Shown: positions 52,465 through 61,533 of the stretch, piece after piece
Layout: every line of letters starts with the position of its first letter
Position numbering within the stretch: position 1 is the stretch's first letter
Assembly: GCA_027450145.1 (NCBI GenBank)
Contig: DAIDKH010000016.1
Location: 1-62,128, forward strand
Length of the DNA stretch: 62,128 nucleotides
Direction: 5' to 3'
Origin: Chthonomonadaceae bacterium
Lineage (GTDB): Bacteria; Armatimonadota; Chthonomonadetes; Chthonomonadales; Chthonomonadaceae
The notes under the pieces: generated by a model
The model's database searches: none
What the model was told of the DNA's origin: nothing
Seen by the model: only the letters and a program-made list of their open reading frames with translations
Position numbers and translations under genes: made by a program

Positions 52465-55058
52465 TGATTCCGGTGGAACTTACGCTTAAGAATTTCATGA
52501 GTTACGGCGAACGACCTGAAACTTTGTCGTTTCAGGATTTTCATACTGCGTGCTTGTCTGGCGACAACGGGAACGGAAAGAGCGCTCTTCTCGATGCAAT
52601 TACGTGGGCATTGTGGGGGCGAACGCGTATTGCTGGGTCGGCGGTAACCGGCGACGAGGCCCTTATTCGAACGGGTGCCGACGAGATGGCCGTGCGGTTT
52701 GAATTTGAAGCCGATCACAAGCGATACCGTATTATAAAACGACTAAAGCGTGGCCAATCAACGCTAAAACCTGCTCTTGTTCTAACGGTTTCGACTCTGC
52801 AGGAGGACGGCACATGGAAAAAACTAGGTGCGTTGCAGGGGAGTGTTCAGAAGCGTATTGACAAAATTGTTGGTATGAGCTTCGAAGTGTTTGTGCAAAG
52901 TGCTTATCTTCTGCAGGGTCGATGGGACATGTTTTCTCGTAACTCACCTGCTCGACGACGGGCTCTCCTTAGTGAAGCGTTTGGTCTAAGTGTCTACGAA
53001 CGGCTATGTAATGCTGCTGCGGATGAGACGCGGCGCTGTCGTAAAGATATTTCCCGGCTAGAAGGGTTATTGCGTAAGGTAGATACCAATAGCGCAACGG
53101 TGCCTCGTCTGGTCTCGTTAAAGCAGGTTGCGGAACTTGCAGTCGCGGAAGCCGCCCGTTCACTTGCGGTTTGTGAGGAGCAGGTCGCCAGACTAAATAC
53201 AGAGACCGTTCGCAATAACCAGATACTTTCCCGTAGGCTTCACTTAACGCAGCAGCTGCGCATCCATTCCGAACAGTACAACGAAATAAACCGGAGTTTA
53301 ACTGATCTGCAGCGCGAGCTTAATCAGATGCGGGCAGTTGTGAGTGCACGCGAAGCAGTAGAGCGAGATTTTCATTTGTTGCAGCAGCTCATTGCTCAGC
53401 GCGACACAATAGCGGCCATGGTTATCGAACGAACCCGTTGCGAAGCTGAGCTTGACGAGGCTCGGGGCAGGTTGCAACATGAGGAGGACAAACTTCTTGC
53501 CGAAATACAATTGGCTGAGGCTGAATTAGAAGCCAACAAAAAGGAGTCGGGACGAGTCATCGAAATTGATGCTCGACTTGCCGATCTTACTCGGGAGCTT
53601 CAAGTGACCGAGGCGCATGCAAGCGAGCTTGCAATGCTTAAGGCTCAGCTCGACGACGTTGAGCAACAGTTTGAGCAGGTGAGGGGGCGTCATGACCTCC
53701 TAAAGCAGCAACTTAGTGACTTCGAGCAGATAATGGCGGCTGCTATCCGGCAGAATCGCTGCGTAGAGTGTGAAATGCAGCTGGATCAGGCACATTTGAG
53801 AAGTTTAGTAGAAAGGCAAAAGCGACGCCACGGAGAGATGGCTTCCGAAATTGAGATGTTGCGAACTCGTGGCGTTCGATTGTCGCACGAAAAGCGCGCT
53901 TTGGTTGCCAGCGTTGCCGTTGCGGCAGATGCGGTAAACGAAGCTGCGCGACTTCAAGGTGCATTGGCTGAACAGAAGATGCAGCGGCGTAACCTTCAGG
54001 CCCTTGCGGAAGCATACGACGCCAGCACCGTAAAGTTGGCGACCCTAAAAGCTCGGCATAAGTCAGGTGATTTTGGACCGGCGTTGCGGATTAAGGTGCG
54101 CCAATTAGAGGGTGAACATCAGAGACTAAGCACACTTGCAACTCAGCTTCAGGATGTGCAGGCGCAAATCACTCAACTTGAACCGGCCCGCGATCGTTAC
54201 CAGCAGTTTTCACAGGCTGGGTCGCGCCTAACCGAACTGGCGGCCGAAGAAGAAAAGAAGCGTACGCAATTGTCGGAGATCGACAACCGTATCTCGGTAT
54301 TGAACAAGGAGTTGGCGGATATTTCCGAGCCAGAACTATCGGAGGACTCTGCCCTCACTCTTCAGCAATTCCAAAAGGACGCAGAGTCTGCGCAGAGAGA
54401 ACTACACGAAAAGCAACTGCGGCTGGCATCTGTAGAGGTTGAGCTTAAGGCGGCGGAGCAGGCTGCCCTGGAAGCTGCTGAAATAAGGCAGGAAATTGCC
54501 ACTGTATCAGAACAACTTGCGCTTAATTCCACGCTCGCTCAAGTATTTGGCGCAGATGGTATTCCGTTCAGCATTCTTACGGAACTTGTTTCAAAGCTTC
54601 AGAGCCTTGCTAATGCGTTATTGGCCTCCCTTTCAGCCGGCCGACTTTCGGTGGAGCTGTTGATGGAAAAAGCAGCGCGAACAATCTCTCGTGATGGAGC
54701 TGTGCTGGAAATACTGGTTAACGATGGCGCCGGCAGTCGACCGTACGAACTCTTCAGCGGCGGTGAGGCGTTTCGTGTAAACTTTGCTCTAAGGCTTGCA
54801 CTCTCTAAACTGCTCGCAAGTGTTGCCGGTGTTTCACTCAGCACACTTTTTATAGATGAGGGATTCGGGTCACAGGATGGGTCTGGCCGACAGCGCATTG
54901 TGGAGATGCTCCGCACGATTGAACAGGAATTTTCAAAGGTAGTTGTCATCACGCATGTGGATGAAATTAAGGACTCATTTTCCACGCGCATAGAGGTCAC
55001 CCGTGATTTGGATGGCTCGCACATCGCCTTGGTGAACTCCCAGGGCATGGGCCGGTAA
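52464..55058 (+). CDS. sbcC: Nuclease SbcCD subunit C (Rad50-like ATPase)
   Basis: 864 residues, GTG start overlapping the sbcD stop by one base. N-terminal Walker A GDNGNGKSALLDAITWALWG. Two long coiled-coil arms flank the zinc hook Cys433-x-x-Cys436 (RCVECEMQ). The C-terminal ABC signature is LFSGGEAFRVNFALRLALSK, with Walker B LFIDEGFGSQD. Clamps DNA as the SMC-like partner of SbcD. Its arms are somewhat shorter than in E. coli SbcC (1048 residues). Confidence 0.96.
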   Translation: MIPVELTLKNFMSYGERPETLSFQDFHTACLSGDNGNGKSALLDAITWALWGRTRIAGSAVTGDEALIRTGADEMAVRFEFEADHKRYRIIKRLKRGQSTLKPALVLTVSTLQEDGTWKKLGALQGSVQKRIDKIVGMSFEVFVQSAYLLQGRWDMFSRNSPARRRALLSEAFGLSVYERLCNAAADETRRCRKDISRLEGLLRKVDTNSATVPRLVSLKQVAELAVAEAARSLAVCEEQVARLNTETVRNNQILSRRLHLTQQLRIHSEQYNEINRSLTDLQRELNQMRAVVSAREAVERDFHLLQQLIAQRDTIAAMVIERTRCEAELDEARGRLQHEEDKLLAEIQLAEAELEANKKESGRVIEIDARLADLTRELQVTEAHASELAMLKAQLDDVEQQFEQVRGRHDLLKQQLSDFEQIMAAAIRQNRCVECEMQLDQAHLRSLVERQKRRHGEMASEIEMLRTRGVRLSHEKRALVASVAVAADAVNEAARLQGALAEQKMQRRNLQALAEAYDASTVKLATLKARHKSGDFGPALRIKVRQLEGEHQRLSTLATQLQDVQAQITQLEPARDRYQQFSQAGSRLTELAAEEEKKRTQLSEIDNRISVLNKELADISEPELSEDSALTLQQFQKDAESAQRELHEKQLRLASVEVELKAAEQAALEAAEIRQEIATVSEQLALNSTLAQVFGADGIPFSILTELVSKLQSLANALLASLSAGRLSVELLMEKAARTISRDGAVLEILVNDGAGSRPYELFSGGEAFRVNFALRLALSKLLASVAGVSLSTLFIDEGFGSQDGSGRQRIVEMLRTIEQEFSKVVVITHVDEIKDSFSTRIEVTRDLDGSHIALVNSQGMGR

Positions 55059-55104
55059 GGTATTATAAGTAGACCACAGTGAAATCAGTTTGGCTCGGGT
55101 TCTT

Positions 55105-55437
55105 ATGCAATCAATTTCAACGATCTTACTAGCGCAGGTCTCGTTACCAGGTGTTGACCTGCCAGAAGCAGATCTGGAAGCCGACGATCGTGCGGTAGAC
55201 AGTACCAGTCACTGGATCGTGGTGGTATATGACAACGATTTTAACACGGTTGACCAGGTGATCCGCATTTTAGTTGCGGCTACACGATGCTCATTAACAG
55301 AGGCTGAAATCGAAACGTGGGAAATCCACCATCTTGGTAAATCGGTAGTTCACCATGGCGATCGATCGGAGTGTGAAAGGGCGGCTGGCATTATTCGGAC
55401 AATTGGTATACGAGTTGAAGTGGTCGAGGAGTCGTGA
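55105..55437 (+). CDS. clpS: ATP-dependent Clp protease adaptor ClpS
   Basis: About 110 residues from ATG 55105 (frame open from TTG 55090). The ClpS core is clear: HWIVVVYDNDFNTVDQVIRILVAAT, with the ND pair that lines the N-degron pocket. The helix SLTEAEIETWEIHHLGKSVVHHG and strand GIRVEVVEE complete it. Delivers N-end rule substrates to ClpAP/ClpCP. No clpA or clpC is adjacent. The N-terminal tail that inserts into the AAA+ pore is about 35 residues and acidic. Confidence 0.85.
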   Translation: MQSISTILLAQVSLPGVDLPEADLEADDRAVDSTSHWIVVVYDNDFNTVDQVIRILVAATRCSLTEAEIETWEIHHLGKSVVHHGDRSECERAAGIIRTIGIRVEVVEES

Positions 55438-55520
55438 GCCAAACAAACGGGTGCAATACAACTTGCGGGGAACTAAACTAGGTGGGCACGAGAAAAGCGA
55501 GAGATCTGGCGGGAATACCT

Positions 55521-58166
55521 ATGACTTTTGCCGCGCGGAGGAATCCTGATAGCGACATCAGGCTGGACGCGTTAGTGAACGCCGACGAGGTTGCTGCCTA
55601 CCTTCAAACCGAGCGCGAGTCACTTATACAGCGTATATTACAGCCTGCGGGTTTACCGGCTGGCGGCTTTGCGATGGCACATGCATTCTCGGACCTAATG
55701 GACCGAGTTATAAGACGACTGTTTCACATCGCATGTGCGAAACACAACGTCGATGCCGCGTCCCTACCGGTATCCCTGGCTGCCACTGGAGGATACGGTC
55801 GGCGAGAACTTAGTCCGTTCTCGGATATCGATATCACGTTTATTCCCCAGCGTGATGGCGATACGCGAACCGACAAGGTAATACGTGACCTGTTTGCCCT
55901 CCTAATGGATGTGGGTAACACGCGCTGTGGCCTGGAAGTAGGTTACGCATACCGTCTGTTTGAGGACTGTACCAACCTTGACCATCAAACGGCAAGTGGA
56001 TTGCTCGATGCAAGATTTATTGCAGGGAGCGAGCGCTTGTTCATACAGTTTGAAGATGCGTACTGGACCGGGTTTAATGCCACAGATTTTATTTTCACCA
56101 AGCTGGATGAACGCCGTCAGATACTAAGAAAATGGGGTGACACTCCGCTGCAGGTAGAACCCAATCTTAAAGAGGGCCCTGGCGGATTGAGAGACATCCA
56201 GACGATGGTGTGGTTAATTCAGGCACGTCAGCATCTTACTGCCGCCAGAGTTCGCGGTGACAGGGCGTGGGAGGCGATTTCCCGCGAAATGGAGCTGAGC
56301 CCCGAGATCTGTGCTGGCCTGGGTTCAGCTAAGGAACGCATTCTACAGGTTCGTAATTGCCTTCATGCCTCCGCTTCTGCAGAACGTGACCAGCTGGTGG
56401 TTACCCGTCAGGAGGAGATTGCTGAACTTCTAGGTTACATACCTGATGACAACGCACCACCGCTTGAGCGGCTTATGGCGGACGTGTATAAGCACCTGAA
56501 ACTTATTCGCCGTGTGGCACGGCAGACGATGGAGCATATTGAGAACTGTCGCCTTATTGTAGGGGTTGGGCTGGATTGCAGGCGTAGAAAGTTGGTGCCT
56601 GCAAATGAAGCATTAACCAGCGACGATCCTACGTGGCTGCTGTGGGCATGTGAACTGGCCCAAAAGTATGAACTAGATTTCAGTCGATCATTAGAAAACC
56701 TGGCTATCGATCTGGTGGGGCAGGGCGCATGCACTCACGATGATGCCACTGCGGCTCAATGTTTTACACGGATTTTAAGTAGTGTGGGCAAGGTCTACCC
56801 CGCTCTTCAGCGGATGGCAGACCTGTCCATTTTAGAGTGGTACGTGCCAGAGTTTCGTGGCCTAATGAACCTCATTCCTTACGATCCCGCGCATGACTAT
56901 ACTGTGGGCCAGCACACTCTCTTTGTGATTCGCAACATTGAGGCAATCTTGTCGTGGACGGCAATGGATGGCGAGGAGGCGGTTGAGTTTCGGCAGGTAC
57001 TTGAGGAACTGCCGCATCCAGAGCGCCTAATGTTGGCGGCCCTTGTTCATGACTGCGGTAAAGCAAACCCTGAAGTACCCCACGCGGAGAGCGGTGAAAT
57101 TCTCGCACGTACTATAGCACAGCGTCTAGGCTGGGATGCAGCAGCGTGTGAGGACGTTGCATTCCTGGTGAAACACCACCTGCTCATGGCGGAAACATCG
57201 CGCCTTCGAGATTTGAATCTTGACATCACAATAAGCGATTTTTGCAAGGTCGTAAGTGATGAAGACCGGTTGAACATGCTTTACCTGTTGACGTATGCGG
57301 ACACGCGTGCCGTGGGTAATGGTGTTTGGACCTCGGTAAAGGGGAAGTTTCTTCGTGAACTTTGGCTGCGGGCCGGGGCGATGCTCTACACGCCTGAAAG
57401 CGGAGACATGGAGGACAAAGCCCTGATGCGGGCACAACGAAGGCTGCATCGCGACCTCACTCTGCAAAACCTCCCACCAGATGCCGTTAGCGAACATATT
57501 GCGGCAATGCCAGCCGGCTACCTGCTTAACCAACCACCCAACCGCATTGCCGTTCATATTGGCTTTGTCGATCGCGTGAGGAAGGGAGAGGTAATCGCGG
57601 ATTTTCAGGATGAACCCCGTGCTGCATACACCGAGCTCACCGTAGTGGCTCCCGACAGTCCCGGACTACTTAGCCGCATCGCAGGTGTTCTCTATCACGC
57701 GGGCGTAGTTGTTCACGGTGCGCAAGTTGCTACACGCGTAACCGAAACAGACCGTATTGCGCTTGATATTCTTTGGATTGAACACCGGGGCAGGCAGCTC
57801 CTACTTGGTAAGCAGAAGGAGGTGCGCGCCAACTTGTTAAAGGCACTCTCTCCAGGTGGGCAGATCGTCATCCCCACTGAGCGTCCTCCCAGGCCCGTTG
57901 AATTGATCAATATTAGAAATGATATTTCGGAAGCTCACACAGTTATAGAAACAGCTGGGCCAGATGAGCAGGGAGCTCTGTATTGGCCTTCAGCTGCAAT
58001 TGCTCGACTTGGATGGGACGTCGTAAGTGCTCGAAGCAGTACCTGGCAAGGCGCGGTGAGGGCCGTGTTCTATGTAAGGGGATTGCGAGATGTACCCGAA
58101 CGCTCGGCAAGGGAGCGCCTGTTACGGGCACTCGAAGGTGCCGAAGCTGGCCAATTGCACGAATAG
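55521..58166 (+). CDS. glnD: [Protein-PII] uridylyltransferase / uridylyl-removing enzyme
   Basis: Senses glutamine and adds or removes UMP on PII to control nitrogen assimilation. 881 residues from ATG 55521 (GCGGGA upstream), or 894 from GTG 55482. Nucleotidyltransferase motif ATGGYGRRELSPFSDIDI (about 88-105). The GlnD-specific EGPGGLRDIQTMVWL follows. HD domain His-Asp in ALVHDCGKANPEVPHA (about 508). Two C-terminal ACT domains (YTELTVVAPDSPGLLSRIAGVL; then HTVIETAGPDEQGALYWPSAAI) complete the standard order. It follows clpS by 83 bases. Confidence 0.95.
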   Translation: MTFAARRNPDSDIRLDALVNADEVAAYLQTERESLIQRILQPAGLPAGGFAMAHAFSDLMDRVIRRLFHIACAKHNVDAASLPVSLAATGGYGRRELSPFSDIDITFIPQRDGDTRTDKVIRDLFALLMDVGNTRCGLEVGYAYRLFEDCTNLDHQTASGLLDARFIAGSERLFIQFEDAYWTGFNATDFIFTKLDERRQILRKWGDTPLQVEPNLKEGPGGLRDIQTMVWLIQARQHLTAARVRGDRAWEAISREMELSPEICAGLGSAKERILQVRNCLHASASAERDQLVVTRQEEIAELLGYIPDDNAPPLERLMADVYKHLKLIRRVARQTMEHIENCRLIVGVGLDCRRRKLVPANEALTSDDPTWLLWACELAQKYELDFSRSLENLAIDLVGQGACTHDDATAAQCFTRILSSVGKVYPALQRMADLSILEWYVPEFRGLMNLIPYDPAHDYTVGQHTLFVIRNIEAILSWTAMDGEEAVEFRQVLEELPHPERLMLAALVHDCGKANPEVPHAESGEILARTIAQRLGWDAAACEDVAFLVKHHLLMAETSRLRDLNLDITISDFCKVVSDEDRLNMLYLLTYADTRAVGNGVWTSVKGKFLRELWLRAGAMLYTPESGDMEDKALMRAQRRLHRDLTLQNLPPDAVSEHIAAMPAGYLLNQPPNRIAVHIGFVDRVRKGEVIADFQDEPRAAYTELTVVAPDSPGLLSRIAGVLYHAGVVVHGAQVATRVTETDRIALDILWIEHRGRQLLLGKQKEVRANLLKALSPGGQIVIPTERPPRPVELINIRNDISEAHTVIETAGPDEQGALYWPSAAIARLGWDVVSARSSTWQGAVRAVFYVRGLRDVPERSARERLLRALEGAEAGQLHE

Positions 58167-58220
58167 CCGATCTAGATTACACCATTTACTTGCTGAAACA
58201 CATTTTCCGGAGGGAGTGCC

Positions 58221-59780
58221 ATGTTTACGCCGTTTCAGAACGAATATCCGTATGCCAATTTCTCTGAGGACCGCCCTAAGAGAAAGATGGAAGAGGCCAT
58301 CAACCTGATTAGTGGCCAATCTACACGCGTATGCCCACTAGTCATAGGTGGACGACGCATCGAAACGGTGGATCAGCGAGTAGTTAGAAACCCTGCGCGG
58401 TTCTCGCAAGCTCTTGGCACTGTGTGCCAAGCTCCACTTGAGATGGCCGACGTGGCAGTTAAGGCCGCCACCGATGCATTTCCTTCCTGGTCCAAGCTCA
58501 CTGCTGCCGAGCGCGCTCGCTATTTTGTTGCAGCAGCGGCTATTTTACGACGGCGCATTTACGAATTCTCGGCAGCCATGGTGTTAGAATCGAGTAAAAG
58601 TTGGCTAGAAGCGTATGCCGACGCCGCCGAAGCAATCGATTTTCTAGAGTTTTACGCACGTGAGGCTGTGAGATGGCAGCAACCAGGTGGAACTACCCCA
58701 TTCCCCGGTGAAGAAAACGAGGTGCTGCAGATTCCTCTGGGCGTTGGAGTTGTGATCGCGCCATGGAATTTTCCACTCGCAATTCTTGCAGGAATGACTG
58801 CGGCTGCGGCAGTTACTGGTAACACTGTGGTGATGAAACCTGCTGAACAAACGTCAATTATCGCCAGCAGGTTTATGGAGCTACTGGAGCTTGCGGGCCT
58901 ACCACCTGGCGTTGTAAATTACTTACCGGGGCCAGGTGAGTCTGTTGGCGCGGCCCTCGTCGAGCACCCTTCGGTTCGTTTCATCTCATTCACTGGCAGT
59001 CGTGAAGTTGGCATTCAGATCCATGCAAAGGCGGCGGTAGTACAGCCGGGGCAAAAGTGGATTAAGCGCACCGTTCTGGAAATGGGTGGTAAAGATGCGA
59101 TAATCGTTGATCAGGGCGTGAACCTGGATGTCGTGGCTGCCGAAGTCGTGGCTAGTGCGTTCGGCTTCCAGGGGCAAAAGTGTTCGGCCTGTTCCAGGCT
59201 CATCGCGCATTCGGCGGTTTACGACGAGCTGCTGATAAAGGTTGTGGAACGAACGCGTAAGCTGGTAGTGGGAGATCCTGCTCAATATGGCGTGCAGATG
59301 GGGGCCGTTATAGATCGCGAGGCGTACACCAAGATCCTTAACTATGTAACAATTGGCCAGCAGGAGGGGCGAATCGTGATGGGGGGAGCTGATCGCGAGA
59401 CACAGGATCAAACTGGCTGGTTTGTGCATCCTGTCATATTCGCTGATGTGGCGCCTTCGGCTCGAATAGCCTGCGAGGAAATTTTCGGACCAGTGTTAAG
59501 CTGCATTAGGGCCGAGAGCTGGGATAACGCGATAGAAATTGCTAACTCTACCGACTATGGCCTCACAGGTGCGGCGTTTTCATATAACCGCTCGCACCTA
59601 GAACAGGCACGCCGTGAATTTCATGTGGGTAATCTCTACCTAAACCGAAAATGTACCGGCGCGTTGGTTGATGTTCAACCCTTCGGCGGGTTCAACATGT
59701 CTGGCACCGATAGCAAAGCCGGTGGCCGCGAGTACCTGGGTCACTTTTTACAGGCAAAATCAATTTCAGAACGATGGTAA
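58221..59780 (+). CDS. rocA: Delta-1-pyrroline-5-carboxylate dehydrogenase
   Basis: Oxidises glutamate semialdehyde to glutamate, the second step of proline (and arginine) breakdown. 519 residues, the typical length of stand-alone P5C dehydrogenases. NAD-binding PWNFPLAILAGMTAAAAVTGNTVVMKPAEQT, general base Glu287 (VLEMGGKDAI), catalytic Cys321 in GFQGQKCSACSR (the P5CDH signature), and C-terminal PFGGFNMSGTDSKAGG. GGAGGGAG lies seven bases before the ATG. Proline dehydrogenase is not in the window. Confidence 0.95.
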   Translation: MFTPFQNEYPYANFSEDRPKRKMEEAINLISGQSTRVCPLVIGGRRIETVDQRVVRNPARFSQALGTVCQAPLEMADVAVKAATDAFPSWSKLTAAERARYFVAAAAILRRRIYEFSAAMVLESSKSWLEAYADAAEAIDFLEFYAREAVRWQQPGGTTPFPGEENEVLQIPLGVGVVIAPWNFPLAILAGMTAAAAVTGNTVVMKPAEQTSIIASRFMELLELAGLPPGVVNYLPGPGESVGAALVEHPSVRFISFTGSREVGIQIHAKAAVVQPGQKWIKRTVLEMGGKDAIIVDQGVNLDVVAAEVVASAFGFQGQKCSACSRLIAHSAVYDELLIKVVERTRKLVVGDPAQYGVQMGAVIDREAYTKILNYVTIGQQEGRIVMGGADRETQDQTGWFVHPVIFADVAPSARIACEEIFGPVLSCIRAESWDNAIEIANSTDYGLTGAAFSYNRSHLEQARREFHVGNLYLNRKCTGALVDVQPFGGFNMSGTDSKAGGREYLGHFLQAKSISERW

Positions 59781-59789
59781 GGAATCGAT

Positions 59790-60905
59790 ATGCAGGTTGC
59801 TGTAATAGGCCTGGGGGTTGCCGGTGCGTCTACGTGCCGGCAGCTCGCCAGCCGTGGACATAAAGTATCGGGTTTCGAACAGTTCACCATTGGGTCCGAT
59901 CGTGCAAGTTCTTTCGGTGAATCACGAATCATCAGGTACACCTACCCAGATCCATTCTATACGACTCTCATGGCGAAGGCCTATGCCCTGTGGGGCGAGA
60001 TACAGGCCGAGGCCAGACAGGAGCTTCTAGTTCAAACAGGGGTCCTGATTATTGGCCCGCAGCACCTGCCGGCAATGGAGCAGGTGTCCTCGAGCTTAAT
60101 GTCGTTGGGCATTGACTATAAAGTACTGACTCCCGATGAATGCAGCGCCGTTGCATCTGGGGTTCACCTACAGCGTAATGAGGTAGCTATCCATCAGCCG
60201 GCGGGTGGCTTTTTGCGTGCCACTCGCTGCCTAAAGGCAATTTGTGCCCAAGCTGAGGCCAGTGGTGCTGTTCTACTTGAAAATATCGCGGTGCGCCACA
60301 TTGAAGATGGCACCGATTGCGTGAGACTTGTCTTCGATGATGGCAGCAGTAGAACATTCGACAAGGTAGTCGTCGCCGCCGGACCTTGGATTACCAAAAT
60401 TCTGCCTAACACAATACCGGCAACCGTCACGCGGCAGGAAATTGCTTACTTCAAGATAGATTTTGATGCAGCTTTATTCGCTCCAGACCGTATGCCCGTT
60501 TGGATAGATCTAAAAACGCTAACATACGGATTTCCCTTGGATGGAGTTATAGACGGAGTAAAAGTTGCCTCTCACAAGACTGGCATTCAGGTTGATCCTG
60601 ACGAACCTCACAAGAAACCAGACTCCCTGTACCAACAAGAGTTGGCATTTGAGGCCCAACGGCGGCTTCCAGGTCTGTCTGGTAAAGTTATAAAATCGCA
60701 GGTGTGCATGTATACAAACACCCCAGACGAAGACTTTGTACTCGACTGGGTACCCGGTAGCGACCATGTGTTCATCGTGAGTGGCTGCTCAGGACACGGA
60801 TTCAAGTTTGCCCCCCTGCTAGGGGAGATCGCTGCGGCATGCGTGTGTCACCAGGCTCCGGGTTGTGATATGTCGCGCTTCTCGCTGGCTCGCTTTCACA
60901 ACTAG
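59790..60905 (+). CDS. solA: Sarcosine / N-methyl amino acid oxidase family flavoprotein
   Basis: 371 residues. FAD dinucleotide-binding motif VIGLGVAGASTCRQLASRG is followed by the monomeric sarcosine oxidase/N-methyltryptophan oxidase pattern. Cys306 in QVCMYTNTPDED matches the covalent flavin-linking cysteine of that family, and GCSGHGFKFAPLLGE is the C-terminal flavin contact. Produces hydrogen peroxide and an aldehyde from N-methyl amino acids. It lies 9 bases after the P5C dehydrogenase gene, so the pair may act in one amino acid catabolic route. The symbol is tentative; it could be sarcosine-specific (soxA). Confidence 0.87.
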   Translation: MQVAVIGLGVAGASTCRQLASRGHKVSGFEQFTIGSDRASSFGESRIIRYTYPDPFYTTLMAKAYALWGEIQAEARQELLVQTGVLIIGPQHLPAMEQVSSSLMSLGIDYKVLTPDECSAVASGVHLQRNEVAIHQPAGGFLRATRCLKAICAQAEASGAVLLENIAVRHIEDGTDCVRLVFDDGSSRTFDKVVVAAGPWITKILPNTIPATVTRQEIAYFKIDFDAALFAPDRMPVWIDLKTLTYGFPLDGVIDGVKVASHKTGIQVDPDEPHKKPDSLYQQELAFEAQRRLPGLSGKVIKSQVCMYTNTPDEDFVLDWVPGSDHVFIVSGCSGHGFKFAPLLGEIAAACVCHQAPGCDMSRFSLARFHN

Positions 60906-61533
60906 CCCCAGTAACGTAAGCTCGTGTGAGAAGGAAGCCTAGATGGCGACAGCAGGACACCTGCAATCACCGGTTTAATAATTACCCGTAATGTTTGATT
61001 GACCCGAACGGTGTTTTTACCAGGCGCCTTGGTACCTACCTGCAGTACAAACATTTACGAACTACCAGTATTTGGTGTGAGAGATCACCTCAAGTTTTAT
61101 CTGAACACCGTTGGCTGAATTTTGGCTACATTACCCATTTCCGTGCTTCTCACAGTAGTGACGAATGTCATGTCATCAGGTGCTGGTGACTGGGCACCGT
61201 ACCTCGTCTGCTGTATATTTACACAACCCTGCAACTCTCGGGTAGTCTCACCTGACTACGCTACCGATGAATGTGCAGCAAAAGGCCGCCAGTAGAACAG
61301 ACATAACTATTTGAATGCAATTGGTTTGATGGAAAACGCATTGTGTATTGCCATTTTAAGCTTGAATAAACTGAAATCTGATTTGTTATTTGTAATTGTA
61401 GTAATTCACTTGTGCATCCGCCGTTAGTAGGATGTGCAAAAACTGCTTGTACGGTACACTCGGTACCAAGAGAGGGCTCTTTTCGTTCAGGATTGTCCTC
61501 TCTGGATCGAGCTCTTATACGAAGGAGTCCGAC
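60906..61533. other. Gap before the transhydrogenase gene
   Basis: 628 bases. Contains GGTGC/GCACC (about 61170-61196) and, close to the gene, a 7-bp AGAGAGG / CCTCTCT hairpin (61469-61475 with 61497-61503). A promoter is not clear. Frames crossing the region look non-coding. Confidence 0.4.
61469..61503 (+). other. Leader hairpin before the transhydrogenase gene
   Basis: Perfect 7-bp stem AGAGAGG / CCTCTCT with a 21-base loop, ending 30 bases before the ATG and upstream of the GAAGGAG ribosome site. Could be a 5'-end stabiliser or attenuator. Confidence 0.35.
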
